DNA of 14,615 nucleotides from Holophagales bacterium. Its GTDB lineage: Bacteria; Acidobacteriota; Holophagae; Holophagales; Holophagaceae. The position numbers were made by a program, and so were the translations under genes. Location: positions 1 through 14,615 of the forward strand of contig JAITCJ010000080.1 in NCBI GenBank assembly GCA_031283145.1, written 5' to 3'. Within the stretch, counting starts at the first letter, position 1; every line of letters begins with the position of its first letter. Shown here piece by piece: positions 1-5,959 of this stretch. Below the pieces are notes generated by a model. The model saw nothing but the letters and a program-made list of their open reading frames with translations. It did not search any database and was not told the origin of the DNA.

Positions 1-183
1 TACATTTGGAATTTCAGCCAACTTGCCGCGTATTTCAGCGGCCAGTTGCGCGGTATGAGAAACCGAGACCACATCATTCATTTCAGCAACACCAAAAACC
101 TTAGAGGACGAATTGAGAGGCGCTACGTCCCCTTTGGAGCGTACAGCTCCAATACCACTGGTAACTCCACTATTAATACGCAT
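1..183 (-). CDS. flgM: FlgM, anti-sigma-28 factor (C-terminus cut by window edge)
   Basis: This is the N-terminal 61 codons of a small protein starting MRINSGVTSGIGAVRSKGD and running off the left edge. FlgM binds and holds the flagellar sigma factor FliA (sigma-28) in the cytoplasm until the hook-basal body is complete, when it is exported. The visible part has the typical Gly/Ser-rich, probably disordered start, then VSVSHTAQLAAEIRGKLAEIPNV, which resembles the helical 'V.LS..A.....L..K....P.VR' stretch of FlgM; the rest of the sigma-binding half lies outside. The ATG has an AGGAG ribosome site at 191-195 with a 7-base spacer. It follows flgJ by 73 bases, matching the flgH-flgI-flgJ-flgM order of other diderms. 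Family identity is inferred from these residues and context; a full C-terminus would settle it. Confidence 0.82.
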   Translation of the reverse strand, partial: MRINSGVTSGIGAVRSKGDVAPLNSSSKVFGVAEMNDVVSVSHTAQLAAEIRGKLAEIPNV

Positions 184-219
184 GAATACACTCCTGCTTC
201 CATTCATATCGGTGTATTC
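184..219 (-). repeat. 8-bp inverted repeat flanking the flgM ribosome binding site
   Basis: GTGTATTC (212-219) and GAATACAC (184-191) are perfect inverted repeats separated by 20 bases, ending directly at the flgM start codon. In RNA read from the minus strand they would form an 8-bp stem. Its loop holds two GGA motifs (ATGGAAG and CAGGAG), the second being most of the Shine-Dalgarno. It could be a DNA operator or an RNA structure; the sequence alone does not decide. Confidence 0.5.
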
Positions 220-233
220 GTACTAATAGTTGA
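206..233 (-). promoter_or_regulatory. Possible sigma-28 (FliA) promoter of flgM
   Basis: On the minus strand, ACCGATAT (206-213) resembles the sigma-28 -10 consensus GCCGATAA (6 of 8). TCAACTAT (226-233) is a weak match to TAAAGTTT (5 of 8). The spacing is 12 rather than the usual 11. Initiation near 199 would give a leader of about 16 bases that still contains the AGGAG. In enteric bacteria flgM has a sigma-28 promoter in addition to operon read-through, so the location fits. The -35 is weak, so this is tentative. Confidence 0.4.
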
Positions 234-256
234 GGCAATTTTTTGGTGAAATCAAA

Positions 257-613
257 TCATATGGAATTATCATCAAGGTTATTGCTAATTTCATTTATCT
301 TTGATTGAAGATTTTTCCAGTGTTCTTCAAGTCTTGACGCTAATCCCCATGTTTGTCCGGTGGTTGCGGCATTTTGGAATATAGATTGGTCAAATAAATA
401 GTCGTAAATGCTGCGTTCGGTTTGATTATGACCAAAAAGCCCGGATGGTTCGACTGTCTTCCTGAGCGTTTGAAATAATTGGGTCATTAACATTGCTTCA
501 AATTCGGAAGCGGTCTGCCCCAATTTGTTTTCCTGTTGCTGCGGAACTTGATGTGTTTTTGCCAAAGCAGCAAGGTCAATCTGAGAAGTGATTGGCAGTA
601 AGTAGTCGTTCAT
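257..613 (-). CDS. flgJ: FlgJ-type flagellar rod-binding protein, single domain
   Basis: The protein has 118 residues from ATG at 613; a GTG directly before it would add one. Residues about 35-100 (SEFEAMLMTQLFQTLRKTV ... SIYDYLFDQSIFQNAA) match the rod-binding domain of FlgJ, which caps and chaperones assembly of the flagellar rod in the periplasm. The C-terminal muramidase domain found in enteric FlgJ is absent, as is common outside gamma-proteobacteria, so a separate peptidoglycan hydrolase must open the wall. There is no signal peptide; export through the flagellar apparatus is expected. The start overlaps the flgI stop (TGATG), which indicates translational coupling. The position between flgI and flgM supports the call. 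Confidence 0.85.
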   Translation of the reverse strand: MNDYLLPITSQIDLAALAKTHQVPQQQENKLGQTASEFEAMLMTQLFQTLRKTVEPSGLFGHNQTERSIYDYLFDQSIFQNAATTGQTWGLASRLEEHWKNLQSKINEISNNLDDNSI

Positions 614-1764
614 CACAGTATCCTCAACTCGGCGGTCAGCGCGCCCGCGTCTTTTATTGCTTGTAAAATCGCCACCAGGTCTCTTGGAATAACGCCCATG
701 GTATTCAAAGATTCGGCCAGTTGACCAACTGTCACGCCGGAATCTACTTTTAGAGTTTTACCCTTATTTCCTCCGGCGGCAACATTTTGCGCGGCGGCTG
801 GCGTATTGTCCCCGTTCAGGGATTCAGGCTGCGGAGCAACAGCGGCGCTTGAAACCTCATCGGACTGTGGATTGGCAACAGCGCTTGAAACCTCTATAGA
901 CAAATCGCCTTGAATTATATTTACGGGGCCTATTCTAACGTCCGTCCCCATAATCAAAGTGCCTGTTTTTTCATTGACAACCACACGGGATTTTGGCTGC
1001 ACCTGAATAGATAAATTTTCCAAACGCGCTATTAATTCAACAGCCTTGCCCTGAAATTCTTTTGGGATGGTTACGTCTATAGTACGCGGATCCTGGGCTT
1101 TCGCCACAATTTCGCCCAACTCTTCATTGATTGCCCCAACAACTCGAACTGCGGTAGAAAAGTCGTCCTCAATCAAGGTATATCTAAGACTTGCGCGATC
1201 AGCAAAATTTTCATGTAGCTCCGACTCAACCAGCGCACCGTCCGGAATCCTTCCGGCTGTCGGGTGGTTTCTGACAGCGGTATTTGCGCCCCCACGCGCG
1301 GCGGCAACAAAACCTCCGACAAGAACGGAACCTTGAGCCACCGCATAATACACATTATCATTACCCATAAGCGGAGTCATTAACAGAGTCCCGCCGGCAA
1401 GGCTCTTCGCGTCGCCAGTACTGCTAACGGTTACATCAATACGCTGCCCAGCGCGGGCGAATGCCGGTAATTCTGCCGTCACCATGACCGCGGCGACATT
1501 TTTGACTTTCACAGTGGAGGGATCAATAGAAAGTCCCTGTCTTGCCATAAGATTAGTTAGACTTTGGACTGTGAATTTGGTCTGATCTTTGTCGCCTGTC
1601 CCTTCCAGTCCAACGACAACGCCATAGCCTAACAACTGGTTGCTGCGGACGCCTTGAAGTCGGGCAAGATTTTTAAGGTGAACTTCCATCTTCCGTTCAG
1701 GAATGGCGGATAAAAGCGCGGACGAGAGGGTAAGCGCGGTAAAAATTGTTGTAAAGAATCTCAC
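613..1764 (-). CDS. flgI: FlgI, flagellar P-ring protein
   Basis: FlgI forms the periplasmic P-ring, the bushing for the rod in the peptidoglycan layer. Diagnostic stretches are ARLQGVRSNQLLGYGVVVGL, TKFTVQSLTNLMARQG, VKNVAAVMVTAELPAFA, GTLLMTPLMG and the C-terminal LNTMGVIPRDLVAILQAIK. I chose GTG at 1764: GAGG lies 6 bases upstream, and it gives a compact Sec signal peptide (MRFFTTIFTALTLSSALLSA). A TTG at 1785 would add seven residues and overlap flgH by 13 bases, without a good ribosome site. About 50 residues before the conserved C-terminus form a low-complexity Ala/Ser/Pro/Gln linker containing a 12-residue tandem repeat, which explains a length (383 aa) above the usual 345-370. The gene lies nine bases after flgH. 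Confidence 0.95.
   Translation of the reverse strand: MRFFTTIFTALTLSSALLSAIPERKMEVHLKNLARLQGVRSNQLLGYGVVVGLEGTGDKDQTKFTVQSLTNLMARQGLSIDPSTVKVKNVAAVMVTAELPAFARAGQRIDVTVSSTGDAKSLAGGTLLMTPLMGNDNVYYAVAQGSVLVGGFVAAARGGANTAVRNHPTAGRIPDGALVESELHENFADRASLRYTLIEDDFSTAVRVVGAINEELGEIVAKAQDPRTIDVTIPKEFQGKAVELIARLENLSIQVQPKSRVVVNEKTGTLIMGTDVRIGPVNIIQGDLSIEVSSAVANPQSDEVSSAAVAPQPESLNGDNTPAAAQNVAAGGNKGKTLKVDSGVTVGQLAESLNTMGVIPRDLVAILQAIKDAGALTAELRIL
836..894 (-). repeat. Imperfect tandem repeat inside flgI
   Basis: Two copies of a segment reading (plus strand) GCAACAGCG[GCG]CTTGAAACCTC occur at 836-858 and 875-894, with a 36-base period at their 3' ends. The first copy carries one extra GCG triplet. They encode the consecutive units EVSSAVANPQSD and EVSSAAVAPQPES in the FlgI linker. 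The in-frame period of 12 codons indicates a duplication tolerated in a flexible linker. Confidence 0.7.
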
Positions 1765-1772
1765 CACCCACC

Positions 1773-2411
1773 TCAGAACGGCCAAATGTAGTTAAGCAGA
1801 CGGCTGATGACGCCGGGCTTAAGTGTTTCATCAACAATACCAACACCGCCATAGCCAATGTGTAAATCCGACACCTGATTGGAACGAATGACATTACTGG
1901 CGCTAAGCATTCTTGGGTCAACAAGGCCAGCCACATAAAGTCTTTGGGTTTCATTATTGATTTTTATATCTCTTGTGCCTTCAAGTATTAAATTACCATT
2001 GTTCAATACTTTTACAACGCGGGCAGTAACGGTAGTTGTAAAATTAGCGCTCCTGCCGGTTGTGCCTGAACCTTTAAATGAGCTATTACTGGCGCTTGTC
2101 TCAGCGTTCGGCATTATTAATGGAACCTCGTAACTATTAGTGCCTACTCTGCTTGTGGTCGTATTTGCCTGGGATATGGCATTTGTATTTTCAGATATTT
2201 GAATAGTCACAAGGTCATTCAGGCGACTTGCGCGCAAATCGCCAACCATAGAGCGGCCTTGCCACAAGCTGCCTTCAGAGAGCGGTCCCGTTGGCACCGC
2301 TTCCGGAATATATGGCAGCTCTGACTTCAGCAAATTTGGGTTATGCTTCTGCGGCAACGAACATGCCACAGTTAATGTGAGTAGCAGGACACCGGGTAAT
2401 ATTTTCCGCAT
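1773..2411 (-). CDS. flgH: FlgH, flagellar L-ring lipoprotein
   Basis: FlgH is an outer-membrane lipoprotein that forms the L-ring around the flagellar rod. From ATG at 2411 the 212-residue product begins MRKILPGVLLLTLTVAC, a lipoprotein signal with the acceptor Cys at position 17. It continues with SLWQGRSMVGDLRASRLNDL, VTIQISENTNAISQANTTTSR, LEGTRDIKINNETQRLYVAG, VDPRMLSASNVIRSNQVSDL and the typical ending LLNYIWPF. A longer frame reaches a TTG at 2471 overlapping prmC, but ATG 2411 has GGGGAG seven bases upstream and places the signal peptide correctly. A sigma-54 element ends 24 bases upstream of this ATG, which also excludes the longer start for that transcript. flgA, flgF and flgG, often just upstream in other genomes, are absent here. 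Confidence 0.95.
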   Translation of the reverse strand: MRKILPGVLLLTLTVACSLPQKHNPNLLKSELPYIPEAVPTGPLSEGSLWQGRSMVGDLRASRLNDLVTIQISENTNAISQANTTTSRVGTNSYEVPLIMPNAETSASNSSFKGSGTTGRSANFTTTVTARVVKVLNNGNLILEGTRDIKINNETQRLYVAGLVDPRMLSASNVIRSNQVSDLHIGYGGVGIVDETLKPGVISRLLNYIWPF

Positions 2412-2435
2412 GACAATTCTCCCCAGTTCTGTGAA

Positions 2436-2451
2436 TGCAACCCTGGTGCCA
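2436..2451 (-). promoter_or_regulatory. Sigma-54 (RpoN) -24/-12 promoter of flgH-flgI-flgJ(-flgM)
   Basis: The minus strand reads TGGCAC CAGGG TTGCA, matching the sigma-54 consensus TGGCAC-N5-TTGC(A/T) at every defined base, with exactly 10 bases between the -24 GG and the -12 GC. Initiation would be near 2425, about 14 bases before the flgH ATG and just before its GGGGAG ribosome site. It lies in the 56-base gap between prmC and flgH. Sigma-54 control of hook-basal-body genes is established in Vibrio, Pseudomonas and Campylobacter. Confidence 0.82.
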
Positions 2452-2467
2452 AAACCAACTTTTTTGC

Positions 2468-3301
2468 TCAACGCCGCGCTATCAATACTCGGTCATGCTT
2501 TGCAGTGTCTTGCCGTATGTCAACAGTTTGCCAACCCATACACGCGGCTCTTGACCTAAGTTCGTCCCCCTGTCCAGAGCCAATTTCAACAACCAAGCCT
2601 TTGGCATTTCTATCAATACTCTGCTTGATGAGCTTGGTAACGACCTCCATACCGTGATCAGAAGCGAAAAGGGCTGAACGAGGCTCAAAAAACAGTTCGC
2701 GCTGCAGAGTCGCTTCGTCTTCTAAATCAATATAAGGCGGGTTGGAAACCACTAATTCAATCGGGTCATTGACAGGTTCCAACAAATTACCGCAAGCCCA
2801 GTTCAATTTGACATTGAGACATTGAGCATTTTGCCTGGCGACCGACAGCGCCTCTTTACTTATATCTGTAGCTGTCACATCAAGAGATGTGTCAAGCGCA
2901 AGCGTAATTCCCAAAATGCCTGTTCCAGTACCTACATCCACCGCATGTCTTGCGCCAATCAGCGTGGCTAATTGCACAGCGGACTCAAATACCAGCTCGG
3001 TTTCCGGCCTTGGAATCAAAGTCTCGGGAGTCACATTAAAACGTCTGCCTCTCCACATTATCCAACCCAAGATATAGACCCATGGCTCGCCGTCTTTTCG
3101 CCTGTTAAACCAAGCGTCTATTTGATTTTCAAGATCCCAGGATACAAGCTCTTCACCATATGCAATAATTCTTGCCCTGCCCCATCCCAAGCCCTCCTCA
3201 AACCAACGCCAAGATTCGGCGTCAGCTTCGGTGTCCGGCAAAAAAATGGATAGCCTCTTTGCTAATGCCTTGCGGGCAGACTTAAAGTCCTGATGCGACA
3301 C
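2468..3301 (-). CDS. prmC: PrmC (HemK), release factor glutamine methyltransferase
   Basis: PrmC transfers a methyl group from S-adenosylmethionine to the glutamine of the GGQ motif in release factors RF1 and RF2. An N-terminal helical domain (about residues 1-80) precedes the IPRPETE motif (96-102), a Rossmann methyltransferase fold with VDVGTGTGILG (121-131), and the catalytic NPPY (187-190). Length from GTG 3301 is 277 aa, close to the family norm. The open frame reaches a GTG at 3364, which has AGG eight bases upstream but would overlap rpe by 38 bases and add 21 residues not expected in the family. The start is therefore uncertain. It follows rpe directly; the flgH sigma-54 promoter lies just after its stop. 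Confidence 0.93.
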   Translation of the reverse strand: MSHQDFKSARKALAKRLSIFLPDTEADAESWRWFEEGLGWGRARIIAYGEELVSWDLENQIDAWFNRRKDGEPWVYILGWIMWRGRRFNVTPETLIPRPETELVFESAVQLATLIGARHAVDVGTGTGILGITLALDTSLDVTATDISKEALSVARQNAQCLNVKLNWACGNLLEPVNDPIELVVSNPPYIDLEDEATLQRELFFEPRSALFASDHGMEVVTKLIKQSIDRNAKGLVVEIGSGQGDELRSRAACMGWQTVDIRQDTAKHDRVLIARR

Positions 3302-3326
3302 GAAAACAACTTTGATAACAATATGA

Positions 3327-4007
3327 TTATTTACGGCCTTCCGCCATAGCCGCCTTAATATCACGAATTGCGCCTGTTGGATTTGGAGACTTAAAAACGG
3401 CGTTCCCCGCTACCAAACAATCCGCACCTGCTTCAACAAGTGATTGGGCGTTTGCGGTGTCTATGCCCCCGTCAACTTGTATAAAGAAATGAGCTTCGCG
3501 CTGCCGACGCAATGAATCCAGGCGGCGTACTTTATCTAAAGCCCTTTCAATAAAGACTTGGCCACTAAAACCAGGATTTACGCTCATGATTAGGACAAAA
3601 TCCAGGTCGTCCAATATATCTGTCAGAGCTTCCACAGGTGTGGACGGGTTCAGCGCAACCCCAGCCTTGGCGCCGGTATTCTTTATGGTAACAATTGTCC
3701 TGTGCAGATTGTGGTCGGCTTCCTGATGGATTGAAACCCAATCCGCGCCGGCCTTGACAAAATCAACAGCGTATTTCAAAGGCTCCACAATCATCAAATG
3801 GCAGTCAAGCGTTAGCGAGGTTTCGTGCCGCAATGCTTCAACAACCGGCAATCCAATGGTGATGTTGGGAGTAAAACGCCCATCCATGACATCGACATGT
3901 ACAACATCCGCGCCGGCTGATTTCAGAAAAACCAACTCCTCTGAGAGTTTCATAAAGTCAGCGGAGAGAATGGATGGAGCAATCAGAGGGGCAATTCGCA
4001 TAGTCAT
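3327..4007 (-). CDS. rpe: Ribulose-phosphate 3-epimerase
   Basis: Rpe interconverts D-ribulose 5-phosphate and D-xylulose 5-phosphate in the pentose phosphate pathway, in the cytoplasm. The 226-residue length is typical of this TIM-barrel enzyme. Visible signatures are APSILSADF, HVDVMDGRFTPN (37-48, with metal-binding His and Asp), LDCHLMI (68-73), MSVNPGFSGQ and QVDGGID near the C-terminus. Two in-frame ATGs (4007 and 4001) are possible. Neither has a clear Shine-Dalgarno, so expression may depend on coupling to the 31-codon Tat ORF whose stop lies 10 bases upstream. The gene is the first conserved member of the minus-strand operon leading into prmC and the flagellar genes. Confidence 0.95.
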   Translation of the reverse strand: MTMRIAPLIAPSILSADFMKLSEELVFLKSAGADVVHVDVMDGRFTPNITIGLPVVEALRHETSLTLDCHLMIVEPLKYAVDFVKAGADWVSIHQEADHNLHRTIVTIKNTGAKAGVALNPSTPVEALTDILDDLDFVLIMSVNPGFSGQVFIERALDKVRRLDSLRRQREAHFFIQVDGGIDTANAQSLVEAGADCLVAGNAVFKSPNPTGAIRDIKAAMAEGRK

Positions 4008-4017
4008 TAATATAATG

Positions 4018-4113
4018 TTACTGTACGAGCGGCAAAGAATACAAGTGAGTCGCCCCCAGTGTCAATCCGCCTATTGCTGTAAGAAAATCGCGGCGAGAGA
4101 GGTCAACGGACAT
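4018..4113 (-). CDS. 31-codon ORF consisting of a twin-arginine (Tat) signal peptide
   Basis: From an ATG with AGGAG five bases upstream, the 31 codons read MSVDL-SRRDFLTAIGGLTLGA-THLYSLPLVQ, then TAA. This has all parts of a Tat signal: an S-R-R-D-F-L twin-arginine motif at residues 6-11, a moderately hydrophobic Gly-rich core and a small-residue region. There is no mature protein after it. The stop is 10 bases before the rpe ATG. Possible readings are the remnant of a Tat-exported protein cut off by a rearrangement, a leader ORF coupled to rpe, or a small secreted peptide. The strong ribosome site and motif make translation likely; any function is unknown. Confidence 0.6.
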   Translation of the reverse strand: MSVDLSRRDFLTAIGGLTLGATHLYSLPLVQ

Positions 4114-4147
4114 GAGTTCTCCTGAAAAACTTTATAAATAATGACGC

Positions 4148-4177
4148 ATTTTATGTGGGATTGCTATAACAAGCCAA
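4148..4177 (-). promoter_or_regulatory. Possible sigma-70 promoter for the Tat ORF-rpe-prmC transcript
   Basis: The minus strand has TTGGCT (4172-4177), an 18-base spacer and TAAAAT (4148-4153, 5 of 6 to TATAAT). Initiation near 4141 would give a leader of about 28 bases before the ATG at 4113. It sits in the 163-base gap between divergent operons, where a promoter is required. Confidence 0.4.
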
Positions 4178-4219
4178 CGCCACAATGGAGACAGGTTACA
4201 CTTTTAATAGTAAGGTTAC

Positions 4220-4249
4220 TTGAGGTTGCATGTTAAGTAGTTTTGAAAT
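4220..4249 (+). promoter_or_regulatory. Possible promoter for the recJ operon
   Basis: TTGAGG (4220-4225) and TGAAAT (4244-4249) are separated by 18 bases, each matching the sigma-70 consensus at 4 of 6 positions. The gap 4114-4276 must hold a plus-strand promoter for recJ, and this is the best pair I can find. Support is weak. Confidence 0.25.
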
Positions 4250-4276
4250 ATTCAGTGTGTTTTTTTGGCGGTTTCC

Positions 4277-5959
4277 ATGAAACCGCAATCCTGGAGAATG
4301 CGGCGCGAATTGTTGGGGACAGACATTCCGTGGAAGCGCATTCAAACCGCGTGGGATTTGGATGAAGGAGCCGCTCGCCTGGCGTGGATGCGGGGAGTAG
4401 ATGATCCTTCTGAATTGGCTTGGCGTCTGGAACCGAGTTGGCAATCAACTTTTGATCCGTACGATTTTGACGATATGGGCAAAGCTGTTGCCCGTATAAA
4501 TAAAGCTATAGCAGGCAGAGAAAAAATCACTGTGTATGGCGATTACGATGTTGACGGAGTCACAGCCACAGCCTTGATGGTGCGCGTATTAGAGCGTTTG
4601 GGCGCAGATGTGAATTTCTTTATTCCCAATCGTTTTAATGATGGCTACGGCCTGCACTTGGACTGCATACGCGAGTTGGTTCAGACGCGTTCGCCAAAAC
4701 TATTGATAAGCGTTGATTGCGGCGTCAGATCCATTGAAGAAGTAGCGGCAAGCAACGAATTAGGCATGGAATGGGTGATAACTGATCATCATACACCGGA
4801 TCAAGAACTGCCAAAAGCTGTCGCGGTGCTTCACCCGCATTTTGGAACGCAATCAAACAAACATCTTGCGGGAGTTGGAGTAGCTTTTAAGTTGGCTCAA
4901 TGCCTCTTAAACGCTGTGCCGGTACCCAAGGGCAACGAACTGGCTCTGTTGGACGGTCTCATGAAATTGGTGGCGATTGGAACCATAGCTGATTTAGTGC
5001 CGTTAACCCAAGAAAACGCTCTATTGGTCCGCCGCGGACTGAATGCTATAAGTGGTGCCAACTCGCCCGGCTTGACTTTACTGCTCAAAGCAGCCCAGTG
5101 TGAAAAGAACGTCACAGCTTCCGAAATCGCGTATGGTGTGGCCCCCCGCTTAAACGCGGTGGGGCGCATGGGAGGCGCGGAAGATGCTGTTAAACTTCTT
5201 CTGGCCAGAGACGTTCATGAGGCTGGGCAACTGATGGAACGGGTGGAATTTTTAAACAAGGAACGACGAGATTGCCAACGGGAATTGGCCAGGATTCTGC
5301 CACCGGCAAAGGACGATGAGTTTGACTTGGTGATTGATCCCAGGGCGCATAAAGGCGTGATTGGAATAGTGGCAAGTCAGAGGATGAAAGATTGCGGCCG
5401 CCCCTCTGGTGTTTGTACGGTAATTGATGGTGTAGCTCATTGCAGTTTGCGTGCGCCTGAACCTTATGACTTGTCTGAAATACTGACTATGGCTCGGCCA
5501 TTTTTGAAATCCGGCGGCGGACATCGGGCTGCGGCAGGTATCACATTCGATTTGTCCTTACTGAATTTTGTAAAAGGAACATTTACAAATGCTTTCAAAT
5601 CACAGGCTTCAATAAGCCGTATTTCCGCTATCGAAGTTGATGGGAAAGGAGTTGATTGGATCCCCAACAGACAAGCGTTAAATAAATTAGAGCCTTACGG
5701 TCAGGCGTGGCCGTATGTTTCCGCTATCGTTCAGGGTCATATAAACGGTGTACCGGATTGCTTTGGCGAGGGACACTGGAGGCTGAAGTTAAAAGAAATG
5801 ACACAGCCTCTCACATGGTTTTTCGCGCGTGAAAAATTCTCAGATGAAATTCCCAAAGACGGGGTGGCGCTAAATTTGGCCGTTTCTCCCCAAGATCACA
5901 TTCGCTGGGGAAGATCATGGCGTGTTGACGCCCTTTTGGATTCAGAGACAACCTCATGA
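4277..5959 (+). CDS. recJ: RecJ, single-stranded-DNA-specific 5'-3' exonuclease
   Basis: RecJ degrades single-stranded DNA from the 5' end during recombinational and mismatch repair. From ATG 4277 the product is 560 aa, normal for the family. Motifs in order are DYDVDG (89-94), SVDCG (145-149), TDHHTP (169-174, the DHH motif), GTIADLVPL (235-243), PRLNAVGRMG, HKGVIGIVASQR (358 on) and the DHHA1 motif SGGGHRAAAG (412-421). A C-terminal OB-like domain probably follows. A TTG four codons earlier is open but less likely. It is the first gene of the plus-strand operon, and its stop overlaps the next start (ATGA), so the two are coupled. All metal-binding Asp and His motifs appear intact. Confidence 0.96.
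   Translation: MKPQSWRMRRELLGTDIPWKRIQTAWDLDEGAARLAWMRGVDDPSELAWRLEPSWQSTFDPYDFDDMGKAVARINKAIAGREKITVYGDYDVDGVTATALMVRVLERLGADVNFFIPNRFNDGYGLHLDCIRELVQTRSPKLLISVDCGVRSIEEVAASNELGMEWVITDHHTPDQELPKAVAVLHPHFGTQSNKHLAGVGVAFKLAQCLLNAVPVPKGNELALLDGLMKLVAIGTIADLVPLTQENALLVRRGLNAISGANSPGLTLLLKAAQCEKNVTASEIAYGVAPRLNAVGRMGGAEDAVKLLLARDVHEAGQLMERVEFLNKERRDCQRELARILPPAKDDEFDLVIDPRAHKGVIGIVASQRMKDCGRPSGVCTVIDGVAHCSLRAPEPYDLSEILTMARPFLKSGGGHRAAAGITFDLSLLNFVKGTFTNAFKSQASISRISAIEVDGKGVDWIPNRQALNKLEPYGQAWPYVSAIVQGHINGVPDCFGEGHWRLKLKEMTQPLTWFFAREKFSDEIPKDGVALNLAVSPQDHIRWGRSWRVDALLDSETTS

Noticed and set aside
46..249. 67-codon plus-strand frame at the left edge
   Set aside because: It lies antisense to flgM, which has a good ribosome site, family-like residues and the expected neighbours; the plus frame has no ribosome site or recognisable content.
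2412..2471. N-terminal extension of FlgH from TTG 2471
   Set aside because: It would bury the lipoprotein signal peptide 20 residues in, lacks a good ribosome site and begins upstream of the sigma-54 start; ATG 2411 explains everything better.
4193..4219. Direct repeat AGGTTAC twice, 20 bases apart, upstream of recJ
   Set aside because: A 7-base repeat is about as likely as not by chance in a 160-base gap, and nothing else supports an operator.
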